64,000 nucleotides of DNA, taken from a bacterium (GTDB lineage: Bacteria; Bacillota; Clostridia; Lachnospirales; Lachnospiraceae). The position numbers were made by a program, and so were the translations under genes. Shown one piece after another: positions 1 to 7,782 of the stretch (position 1 is the stretch's first letter; every line of letters starts with the position of its first letter). The notes beneath the pieces were generated by a model. That model made no database searches. It saw only the letters and a program-made list of their open reading frames with translations, and was not told the origin of the DNA. The stretch is from the NCBI GenBank assembly GCA_029012425.1, contig JAQXMB010000042.1:26908-90907 (forward strand), in the 5' to 3' direction.

Positions 1-926
1 CGCACCTTTGTGCGCGTCCGAAGCCGTCCAGACAGCTGTCCGAGGCACCATCCGGCTTCAAACACGCGATTCTCGATAAATGCAAACAGTGCAATCAGCC
101 ACACCCCGGATAATAATGCATCCTGCCTCTCCAAAAATTCTCCCGGAACTTTTACAAGCGATGTGAGTGTGAGCGCAGGCATTTTCAATTCCCGAAGTGT
201 CGGAATCTGAAATATTCCTGCCAAAAGCAAAAACAACGCCAGATTTACAAGAACATTCCACAGATACGCCCGTTTCCAGGCAGATACACCTTTTTCCCCA
301 TCAGAAAGTGATTCTGAAAACATGGGAACTCCAACCGTTCCCATAAATGTGCCAAAAACAATATATGAGGCCAAAAGGAACCTCCCCGGTTGAGTGGAAG
401 TGATGCCAAGCCAATGATCCGGGCACACATCAAACGCTGCGATGACAAAAAGCACAAGTACCGGGAGAATGATGAAAACAGTCAACAATTCATACATGCG
501 CCCCCTGCTCTCCACTCCACCGCAAACGCCGTAAACGCAAAGCGCACAAAGCAGTGCGAGCATAACACCTACCGGCAATGTTTTTCCTAAATATTCATAA
601 ATAATCTGTCCGCCAAGCCGCAGACCAAATGAAGCACCAAATACCGATGCCGCAAAAGCTGTCAGACAAAAAACTGCCGTGAATGTGTTCCCCATTTGCT
701 TTCTCAAGCGCTCTCCAAACGCCTCCTCGCCTTGTACCAGATACTTTGATACGCCAAACAAAAGTACATAGCCTGCCAAAGAACCGGCAATAAGCGCAAA
801 AAAACCGTCCATGCCAACTAACCCCGCTAATATTCCCGGCAACACAAGACTGCTGATTCCAAAATAGTCAAAAAATACGATTCTTCCCAACTGTCTGCCT
901 GATATTTTTTCATTTTCAATATCCAT
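1..926 (-). CDS. Spore germination protein, GerAB/endospore-germination permease family (3' end beyond window)
   Basis: My reverse translation from ATG at 926 gives an open frame to base 1 (MDIENEKISGRQLGRIVFFDYFGISSLVLPGILAGLVG...). Multi-TM, directly downstream of the GerA ORF. Absent from the ORF track because no stop lies in the window. Confidence 0.85.
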   Translation of the reverse strand, partial: MDIENEKISGRQLGRIVFFDYFGISSLVLPGILAGLVGMDGFFALIAGSLAGYVLLFGVSKYLVQGEEAFGERLRKQMGNTFTAVFCLTAFAASVFGASFGLRLGGQIIYEYLGKTLPVGVMLALLCALCVYGVCGGVESRGRMYELLTVFIILPVLVLFVIAAFDVCPDHWLGITSTQPGRFLLASYIVFGTFMGTVGVPMFSESLSDGEKGVSAWKRAYLWNVLVNLALFLLLAGIFQIPTLRELKMPALTLTSLVKVPGEFLERQDALLSGVWLIALFAFIENRVFEAGWCLGQLSGRLRTRTKV

Positions 927-943
927 GTGCCCTGCTCCTCTCG

Positions 944-2473
944 CTATTTTTTCTGCTTACCTTTTGCAGGATGCTTCCAATGAAAGCGCCTTTTTTCATT
1001 CTCTCTCGCATATACCGGACGATGCACAAGCATAAAAAGCGGAAGTCGCAAAATGCTGTCTTTTTTGCTGACACCCTGATTGGCATCTGTGGCGACGAAT
1101 GGCATCAGATACGGAACACCAAAGGAACGCAGATGTGAGAGATGAATGAGTATCGCAAGCCCCCCAAACAGATAGCCCAGGATTCCAAGCCATGCTCCCA
1201 AAAAAATAAGACCAAACTTGAGCAGGCGAAAGGCAGTTGCAAATTCCTCGCTTGGTATTGCAAATGAACAGAGTGCAGTAAAAGAGACGACAATGACGAC
1301 AACCGGGCTCGCCAGTCCCGCATCAACCGCTGCCGTGCCAATAATAAGTCCTCCGACAATACCTATCGTATTGCCCATTGTCCCGGGCAGGCGAACACCC
1401 GCCTCCCGAAGAAGTTCAAAGCTTAGTTCCATCAAAAGAAGCTCCCCCAGTGAGGAGAACGGAACTCCGACCCGCGCCTCCGCAAATGCGAGAAGTAAAC
1501 TCGTCGGGAGAAGACTTGTATGATAATTGATCACTGCCATATAAAGTCCCGGCAATGACAATGCAAAAAATGCTGCCAGGTAGCGGATGATGCGCTCCAA
1601 ACTGACAATTGCAAAGCGATTGTAATAATCATCACTTGCCTGCATAAAACTGTTGCAGTCTGTCGGAAGAATAAGTGCAAGCGGAGAATTGTCACTCAAC
1701 AATACCACGCGCCCATTCAGCAGAGCCTGAACCGCCTTATCCGGGCGTTCTGTCGTCTGAAACTGCGGAAACGGCGAATACCACTGTTTCTCCGTGAGCT
1801 GTTCAATCATTCCGGTATCCAGCACCCCGTCTATCGAAAACAGCTTGAGACGCTCTAAAACCTCATCAAGTACTTCTCTTCGAATAATGCCATCCATATA
1901 CATAATGTTTACAAGCGTATTTGTCCGCTCGCCCAGTTTTTGCTCAACATTTTTTAAATTCAACGAGCGGAGTCTTTTTCGTATCAGCGCAGTATTGGTC
2001 TTTACCGAATCTGAGAATCCTTCATTCGAACCCCTCGTAACTTTTTCTGATTCTGCCGGCTGTACACCCATCCCCGGATATCCTTCATCCGGAATTTTCA
2101 ACACTTTCGCGAGTCCGTCGACAAAAAGAATCATATCTCCTGTAAGTAATCCCTGCGCAGCATCCAGCAGATTATCAAAGGCTGCCACATCGGTCATCCC
2201 CTGTCCATTTGTCTGCAAGATTCGATAGATCTCCTCCTCATTTTTATCCGAGAGCGAAGTGAGCAGTTTCCCAATCATGGATTCCCCAAATGAAAATGTA
2301 CCGGCAACCACTTCAATATAAGCAATCATGCACCGAATCTGTCTCGATGCACCAAGCTGCATCTGTACCATTTTAATATCTGCACAGTCAGAAAAAATCT
2401 CCTCAAACACCTTTTTGTTCCGTTCAATATCCGCATGTACTTCATATTGATTCAAAATCAGCCACCTCATCAT
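944..2473 (-). CDS. Spore germination protein GerA family (GerAA/SpoVAF-like)
   Basis: 509 aa; motifs such as LREAGVRLPGTMGNTIGIVGGLIIGTAAVDAGLASPVVVIVV and MELSFELLREAG are typical of the GerA family. Confidence 0.93.
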   Translation of the reverse strand: MMRWLILNQYEVHADIERNKKVFEEIFSDCADIKMVQMQLGASRQIRCMIAYIEVVAGTFSFGESMIGKLLTSLSDKNEEEIYRILQTNGQGMTDVAAFDNLLDAAQGLLTGDMILFVDGLAKVLKIPDEGYPGMGVQPAESEKVTRGSNEGFSDSVKTNTALIRKRLRSLNLKNVEQKLGERTNTLVNIMYMDGIIRREVLDEVLERLKLFSIDGVLDTGMIEQLTEKQWYSPFPQFQTTERPDKAVQALLNGRVVLLSDNSPLALILPTDCNSFMQASDDYYNRFAIVSLERIIRYLAAFFALSLPGLYMAVINYHTSLLPTSLLLAFAEARVGVPFSSLGELLLMELSFELLREAGVRLPGTMGNTIGIVGGLIIGTAAVDAGLASPVVVIVVSFTALCSFAIPSEEFATAFRLLKFGLIFLGAWLGILGYLFGGLAILIHLSHLRSFGVPYLMPFVATDANQGVSKKDSILRLPLFMLVHRPVYARENEKRRFHWKHPAKGKQKK

Positions 2474-2569
2474 TCAAGGATAAAAAAGAATGCGCTTTGC
2501 GCAGTCTCCGTTTCACTTCGGTCGGTGCAAAACCGGTGTCCACAGGACATCGTGCACCCTTGCGGAGCA

Positions 2570-2609
2570 TTTTGTTTCATGGGAAATTCAGTGGAATTTC
2601 CTATGAAAT
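2570..2609. repeat. Small hairpin repeat, copy 1 (TTTCATGGGAAATTCAGTGGAATTTCCTATGAAAT)
   Basis: Inverted repeat; a second copy at 10996-11035 preserves the pairing with compensatory changes. Confidence 0.7.
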
Positions 2610-2615
2610 AATAAC

Positions 2616-2660
2616 AGCCCCGCCGGTGGAAAAGCTTCCACTTACGGGGCTTTCTTTTTG
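2616..2660. terminator. Rho-independent terminator-like hairpin AGCCCCG...CGGGGCT followed by TTTCTTTTTG on +
   Basis: Stem plus T-tract on +; weaker T-tract on -. Possibly bidirectional. Confidence 0.7.
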
Positions 2661-2673
2661 TTCAGCCGATCAT

Positions 2674-3093
2674 TTACTGTGCTGCGCCGGTTGCACCGTT
2701 TGCTCCGGTGCCGGTAGTTGAAGTATTACCGTTAGCGTTATTGTCCGCGCCATTCGCATTGTTGCCGTCTGTCGCGTTGTCCACGCCATCCACCACTTCA
2801 TCAGCAGCATTCTCAACGCCATCAACAACATCTCCTACTGCATCGCCAACAACACCATCGCCATTTGTGGTATCATTGACATTATTTCCGGTGTTATTGT
2901 TCATATTGTTGTCTGTCGTGTTCGGTGTATTATTTTCGGTTGTACCGGTTCCGTTTGTTCCGTTATTGGTAGTGTTCGGGTTATTGCCTGTATTATTGTT
3001 GGTATCTGTACCACAAGCAGTTGCACAAACCATTGTTCCAACTAAAGCTGCACACACCAATAACTTTCTTAAATAATTACTTCTTGCTTTCAT
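2674..3093 (-). CDS. Low-complexity Asn/Thr/Gly/Asp-rich putative lipoprotein
   Basis: MKARSNYLRKLLVCAALVGTMVCATAC lipobox-like signal followed by TDTNNNTGNNPNTTNNGTNGTGTTENN... The start at 3093 is preferred over the longer ORF call. Confidence 0.75.
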   Translation of the reverse strand: MKARSNYLRKLLVCAALVGTMVCATACGTDTNNNTGNNPNTTNNGTNGTGTTENNTPNTTDNNMNNNTGNNVNDTTNGDGVVGDAVGDVVDGVENAADEVVDGVDNATDGNNANGADNNANGNTSTTGTGANGATGAAQ

Positions 3094-3161
3094 CGTAATT
3101 CTCCTTTTCCAAAAAGATTGTTCTCTGCTAATATTCCCCTTTTCGATGAAATTATTCATAA

Positions 3162-3539
3162 CTACTTACGCATTTTCGGTTTAAATATCCATGCGGCAAT
3201 ATATGCAAAAATAAGCGCCGCACTCACACCGACCGCACAGGCTTCAAAGCCTCCCATAAATAGTCCAAGGAAGCCATCCCTGTCGATTGCTTCTTTCATT
3301 CCCTTCCACAATACATTACCAAATCCAAGAAGCGGAACCGAAGCTCCTGCTCCCGCCCAATCAACAAATGGCTGATACAATCCAATCGCGCCAAGTACAC
3401 AACCGGTGCATACGAGCAACACCATAATTCGACCCGGAAGCATCTTTGTTTTCTCCATCAGAATCTGTGTCAATGCACAGATTACTCCGCCAACCACAAA
3501 TGCCAATACATAGTCCATCATGCCGTTTCCTCCTGACAT
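3162..3539 (-). CDS. spoVAE: Stage V sporulation protein AE
   Basis: 125 aa membrane protein, VVGGVICALTQILMEKTKMLPGRIMVLLVCTGCVLGAIGLYQPFVDWAGAGASVPLLGFG; overlaps the end of spoVAD. Confidence 0.93.
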   Translation of the reverse strand: MSGGNGMMDYVLAFVVGGVICALTQILMEKTKMLPGRIMVLLVCTGCVLGAIGLYQPFVDWAGAGASVPLLGFGNVLWKGMKEAIDRDGFLGLFMGGFEACAVGVSAALIFAYIAAWIFKPKMRK

Positions 3540-4558
3540 TCAACATGTTCTAATACGATTCCATGAGCGATTCCCGGCACATTTTCCCCCTCATTAAAGC
3601 TGACCTGAGAGAGCAGTGCTCCGGTCGGAAGAAACAGGATCCTTTTGTATTCGCCACTTATGAGCTTCGGCAGATACCAGGCTCCAAGTGTTACGGCTGC
3701 GCATCCGCATCCGCTTCCTCCGGACTGGGTTCCCTGTGATTTGCTGTCAAAAATCTTCATTCCGCAATCCTCGTGGACGGATGTGATGTCAATTCCCTCA
3801 TCGCTTAAAAGCTTACAGAGAATCTCCTTTCCGACACTTCCTAAATCACCGGTTACAATACGGTCGTAATCACCGGGTTTACGGTTGAAATCTCTCAGAT
3901 GATTTTTGATCAGATCCATTGCAGCCGGAGCCATCGCAGCACCCATATTCTGCGCATCACGCACACCATAGTCAATGATTCTTCCGGTTGTAAATCCGGA
4001 TATCCTGACAGCGGTCTTTTGTGTACTGAGTACATATGCGCCGCTTCCGGTCACTGTCCAGGTTGCGGAAAGCGGTCTTTGGTTGGCATATTCCACAGGA
4101 AAACGAAACTGTTTCTCCGCACTTGCAAAATGGCTTGATGTGACAACAAGTACCTGATTCGCATATCCGCCACCCAGACACATTGAAGCCAGAGACAACC
4201 CTTCCCCAAGTGTTGAGCACGCTCCATACAGACCAAATAACGGTATTTCAAAATCCATCAGACCGAATGAGGTTGCAATATTCTGTCCCAGAAGGTCTCC
4301 TGCAAACACATATCGCATATCGGCAGGTGTACACCCGGCTTTACCGAGCGCTAGTGTCGCTGCCTCCTTTTGCATGCGGCTCTCGGACGCCTCCCATGTC
4401 TCTTCTCCGAATTTATCCGTGTCGCAGACCATGTCAAAATATTCAGCAAGCGGTCCTTCCCCTTCCATTTTTCCGACTACTGTTCCGGAGCTTTTGATAT
4501 AAACGGGATTTTCAAGCTTCACACTCTGCCTGCCGATTTGTTTATTTTTTTCCAACAT
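3518..4558 (-). CDS. spoVAD: Stage V sporulation protein AD
   Basis: 346 aa; thiolase-like fold sequence with GYANQVLVVTSSHFASAEKQFRFPVEYANQRPLSATWTVTGSGAYVLS. Confidence 0.95.
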   Translation of the reverse strand: MLEKNKQIGRQSVKLENPVYIKSSGTVVGKMEGEGPLAEYFDMVCDTDKFGEETWEASESRMQKEAATLALGKAGCTPADMRYVFAGDLLGQNIATSFGLMDFEIPLFGLYGACSTLGEGLSLASMCLGGGYANQVLVVTSSHFASAEKQFRFPVEYANQRPLSATWTVTGSGAYVLSTQKTAVRISGFTTGRIIDYGVRDAQNMGAAMAPAAMDLIKNHLRDFNRKPGDYDRIVTGDLGSVGKEILCKLLSDEGIDITSVHEDCGMKIFDSKSQGTQSGGSGCGCAAVTLGAWYLPKLISGEYKRILFLPTGALLSQVSFNEGENVPGIAHGIVLEHVECQEETA

Positions 4559-4627
4559 GCCTCACCTACTTTTCGCATCTGCATATTGGTTACAGATGCG
4601 CTTTCTTTTTCAAGTAGGATGTGCCTG

Positions 4628-4891
4628 TTATTCGTTGTTTATACGGGATTTTTTCAAGAATTCGATGATTGCATCATAATTTTTTTCATGATGCGGAAAT
4701 GTGCAATTTGAGCAGTCCTTGATACGAAGTCCGTCTTCTTTTTCCAAAAAGCGCGGCGTACCGGGACAATTTTCATATGGATTGAGTGGACAATAGCAGA
4801 ACAGACAGTTAAAATCCTCTCCCTCCATTCCCACATGACAGGGAAAATATTGACAATCTTTATTTTCAAAAAAACGATGACTATGTTCCAT
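4628..4891 (-). CDS. Cysteine-rich small domain protein
   Basis: 87 aa; HRFFENKDCQYFPCHVGMEGEDFNCLFCYCPLNPYENCPG...IKDCSNCTFPH matches the cysteine-rich small domain family as I know it. Confidence 0.8.
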   Translation of the reverse strand: MEHSHRFFENKDCQYFPCHVGMEGEDFNCLFCYCPLNPYENCPGTPRFLEKEDGLRIKDCSNCTFPHHEKNYDAIIEFLKKSRINNE

Positions 4892-4911
4892 AATGCTTCC
4901 TTACCTACCAA

Positions 4912-5448
4912 TTACAACAATACTTTCAGACCAATTAAGATTAATATGACTCCGCCTGCCAGCTCTGCGCGTGCTTTATATTTCGCACCGAAGATGCTTC
5001 CGATTTTTACACCAATTGCAGAGCAGATAAATGTGATTACGCCGATAAATGATACAGCGGGGATAATTCTCACATCAAGAAGTGCGAAGGTCACACCCAC
5101 CGCAAATGCATCTATACTTGTCGCAACGGCGAGCAAAAGCATGGATTTTACATCCATTGAGGCGTCAACTTCCTCATTATCCCTTGATTCCTTGATCATA
5201 CCAAGACCAATAAACAGTAATAAGAAGAATGCAATCCAAGGAGCATATTTATTCACAAGATCTGCGAAAAATGTTCCAAGGAAATATCCGATTGCAGGCA
5301 TCAATGCCTGAAATCCGCCAAACCATGCACCTGCAATGCACATGTGCTTCCAGTTAATTTTTCCAAGCGATAATCCTTTACAGATGGACACCGCAAATGC
5401 GTCCATCGATAATCCGACTGCTAAAATAAATAGTTCCAGTATTCCCAT
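4912..5448 (-). CDS. mntP: Manganese efflux pump MntP family
   Basis: 178 aa, SMDAFAVSICKGLSLGK... and repeated SIDAFAVGVTFALL half-motif. Confidence 0.93.
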   Translation of the reverse strand: MGILELFILAVGLSMDAFAVSICKGLSLGKINWKHMCIAGAWFGGFQALMPAIGYFLGTFFADLVNKYAPWIAFFLLLFIGLGMIKESRDNEEVDASMDVKSMLLLAVATSIDAFAVGVTFALLDVRIIPAVSFIGVITFICSAIGVKIGSIFGAKYKARAELAGGVILILIGLKVLL

Positions 5449-5478
5449 TTCTTATTCTCCTTTTTTGTATCGTTTGCT

Positions 5479-5587
5479 TTCAGTTACGGTTGGCGGTCAT
5501 GACTGTCTATTGCATTTCCCTTTCAATTACGATTGGCGGTCATGACTGTCTATTATATTTCCCTTTCAATTACGATTGGCGGTCATG
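5479..5587. repeat. 43-bp tandem direct repeat, about 2.5 units (TTTCAATTACGATTGGCGGTCATGACTGTCTATTATATTTCCC)
   Basis: GGCGGTCATG recurs at 5495, 5538 and 5581, an exact 43-bp period. The third unit runs into composite repeat copy A. Confidence 0.9.
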
Positions 5588-6081
5588 CATACACATATAG
5601 CACAGGCACGCTCTCGCTACTTGTCGCTGGCAGTGGTACATAAGTGTCCAAAATACGGACACAAAGTACCAGCCGCTCCAAAGTACCTGTTTCCTATATG
5701 TGTATCGCATTCCCTATCCACGCTACGAAAAGCTTAACAAAATATACGCTAAGCGCTGCCATGAAGGTTCCTGCCGATGCCACTGTTTATGCTGTCGGCA
5801 AGGTTCATGACAGTTCCCGTCAGCTGCGACTTTTGGCTGGCGTAGTGCGAGCGAATCGTAAGTGTTCCGCCTATCATAACTGAAAGCCGAAGACTATGTG
5901 TTCGAAGGACACATCGAGTCGAGGCTGAAGGAACAGCGAGACACCGTCAGGCAATCGGAGCAGTCTGACGGCGACACTGTCATGTCCGAAGCCGGCTCGG
6001 TTACCGACAGTTCCCATCAGCTGCGACTTTTGGCTGGCGCAGTGCGAGCGAATCGTAAGTGTTTCGCCTATCATAGCTGAA
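5581..6081. repeat. Composite structured intergenic repeat, copy A
   Basis: Shares long near-identical stretches with 25845-26283 (same strand) and 59715-59927 (opposite strand). Contains large inverted repeats and no plausible gene. Confidence 0.9.
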
Positions 6082-6132
6082 GAGACCGCGAGACACCGTC
6101 AGGCAATCGCAATAACCTGACGATGACACTGC

Positions 6133-6230
6133 CGCAGAGACGAGATGCGCCCTGCGAATCTCGCTCTGATTAGCGGTCGTCAAATCTCCGCTTGCACAAG
6201 TGCAGCGTCCATTTTCCTCGTCGCCATAAC
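6133..6230. repeat. Second structured repeat module, copy 1 (GAGACGAGATGCG...CTCGTCGCCATAAC)
   Basis: Nearly identical to 44679-44777. Confidence 0.88.
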
Positions 6231-6465
6231 ACAAAAAGAGACCTATGGATTGCGCATTCGCCATCCACAAGTCTCATCGTTTCATGCAATACCAGATGCT
6301 CATCACATCATTCTGTTGATACCGCCACACGCCTCGCGTGCCGACTACTCCCTCGTAAACTTTGCTAAGTATATCACAGCGCCTATAGCATGACAAGAGC
6401 ATTTTGCAAGATTGCGGTAGTTTTTTTCATATGCTATACTTAGCATGCAAAAAGGAGGATCTATC

Positions 6466-7623
6466 ATGTCTGATTTACATACAAGCCTTACAGCAATCAT
6501 GGATGCTGCACCGGAGAAAATTGTGCTGAGCAAACCGTCATCCAAAGATGCCGCTTACCGCAAGGTAACAGTCGAAAAAAAACAGGATTATTACCAGATT
6601 GCCCGCTATACCGAAAAACAGGTGTTTCACGAAAATGTAACTGCCACCGGCCTTATTTCTTATTTGGAACAAGTCATGGGGCAGTCCTATTTGCAACTCA
6701 ACGCCTGGGCAAAATCCTCCGAACATCAGCTTCTGATTTCAAAAAAGGGAACTGTGACCTACAAAAAGAAGCTGATTATCCCTGAAAAAAGCAAACAGGA
6801 AGCATCTCCTGCATCCCATAACCGCAAGAAAAACTATTTACTTGAAGAAGGCACCGACATTCCTCCGCTCGTAGACATGGGCGTATTCACAAAAGAGGGC
6901 AAGGTTGTCCGGTCCATGTATGACAAATTCCGCCAGATCAATCGTTTTATCGAGCTGATTGATGATGCGGTCAGCAATGTGGACAAACCTTGTTGGCACA
7001 TTATCGACTTTGGATGCGGAAAGTCTTATCTGACTTTCATCTTATATTACTATTTTACTGAAATAAAAAAGCAGTCTGTTGAAATTGTCGGCTTAGATTT
7101 AAAAGCAGATGTCATTGAAAAATGTAACGCGGCTGCAAAAAAATACGGTTATGATTCCCTTCATTTTGAAATAGGCGATATCAACGGCTATGACGCACCG
7201 TTTACGGTTGATATGGTTATCACTCTTCACGCTTGCGACACCGCTACCGATTATGCCTTGTACAATGCCATCCAATGGAACGCCGATATGATTTTTAGTG
7301 TTCCCTGCTGCCAGCATGAGTTAAACAAGGAAATGTATACCGACGAATATGCGCTGTTCTGCCGCTACGGAATCATCAGGGAGCGCTTTGCCGCACTCAC
7401 AACAGATGCCATCCGTGGTAACCTGTTAACCGCCTTTGGCTATAAAACACAGCTATTGGAGTTTGTTGATTTAAGCCACACGCCAAAAAATATATTAATC
7501 CGCGCAGTAAAGAATCCATCCATGTCAAAAAAACAAAAGCAGGTCCAACTTGACGAGGTTACAGCAGTCATGGATATGCTCCATATAACGCCTACTTTAT
7601 ACCGGCTTTTAGTCGAAAAATAA
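6466..7623 (+). CDS. SAM-dependent methyltransferase (Methyltransf_32-like)
   Basis: WHIIDFGCGKSYLTFILYYYF...VGLDLKADVIEKC...SVPCCQHELN; RBS AAAGGAGG before ATG at 6466. Confidence 0.85.
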   Translation: MSDLHTSLTAIMDAAPEKIVLSKPSSKDAAYRKVTVEKKQDYYQIARYTEKQVFHENVTATGLISYLEQVMGQSYLQLNAWAKSSEHQLLISKKGTVTYKKKLIIPEKSKQEASPASHNRKKNYLLEEGTDIPPLVDMGVFTKEGKVVRSMYDKFRQINRFIELIDDAVSNVDKPCWHIIDFGCGKSYLTFILYYYFTEIKKQSVEIVGLDLKADVIEKCNAAAKKYGYDSLHFEIGDINGYDAPFTVDMVITLHACDTATDYALYNAIQWNADMIFSVPCCQHELNKEMYTDEYALFCRYGIIRERFAALTTDAIRGNLLTAFGYKTQLLEFVDLSHTPKNILIRAVKNPSMSKKQKQVQLDEVTAVMDMLHITPTLYRLLVEK

Positions 7624-7683
7624 TAACCAAAAATCCTTTGATTTTTTTAGTAAGTTGGTGCATTGACCGGTCATTTTCTCCAT

Positions 7684-7697
7684 GTTAAAATTTTAAC
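7684..7697. promoter_or_regulatory. Rex-type operator GTTAA-AATT-TTAAC upstream of alcohol dehydrogenase
   Basis: Perfect GTTAANNNNTTAAC palindrome about 85 bp before the adh ATG. Confidence 0.7.
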
Positions 7698-7782
7698 TAA
7701 GACGGAAAGCATTGTGGAGAAGGCAATACCATCGATAGACTTTCACGGCTTAAAATATTATACATTATGGGAGGATTTACCA

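Noticed and set aside
2708-3076. Plus-strand 122-aa ORF
   Set aside because: It is the antisense reading of the low-complexity lipoprotein; long frames arise from compositional bias.
3899-4497. Multiple overlapping short ORFs on both strands within spoVAD
   Set aside because: The SpoVAD frame is continuous and well supported; the others are shadow ORFs.
5479-5587. Possible CRISPR array (regular 43-bp period)
   Set aside because: The full 43-bp unit repeats, with no unique spacers between short repeats, and no cas genes are in the window. It is a plain tandem repeat.
5449-5640. Possible yybP-ykoY manganese riboswitch upstream of mntP
   Set aside because: I did not find the conserved loop sequences; the upstream region is the 43-bp array and composite repeat.
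5581-6440. Possible transposon or IS element with coding capacity
   Set aside because: ORFs in the region are short, in mixed frames, and match no transposase motif I know. Kept as a structured repeat instead.
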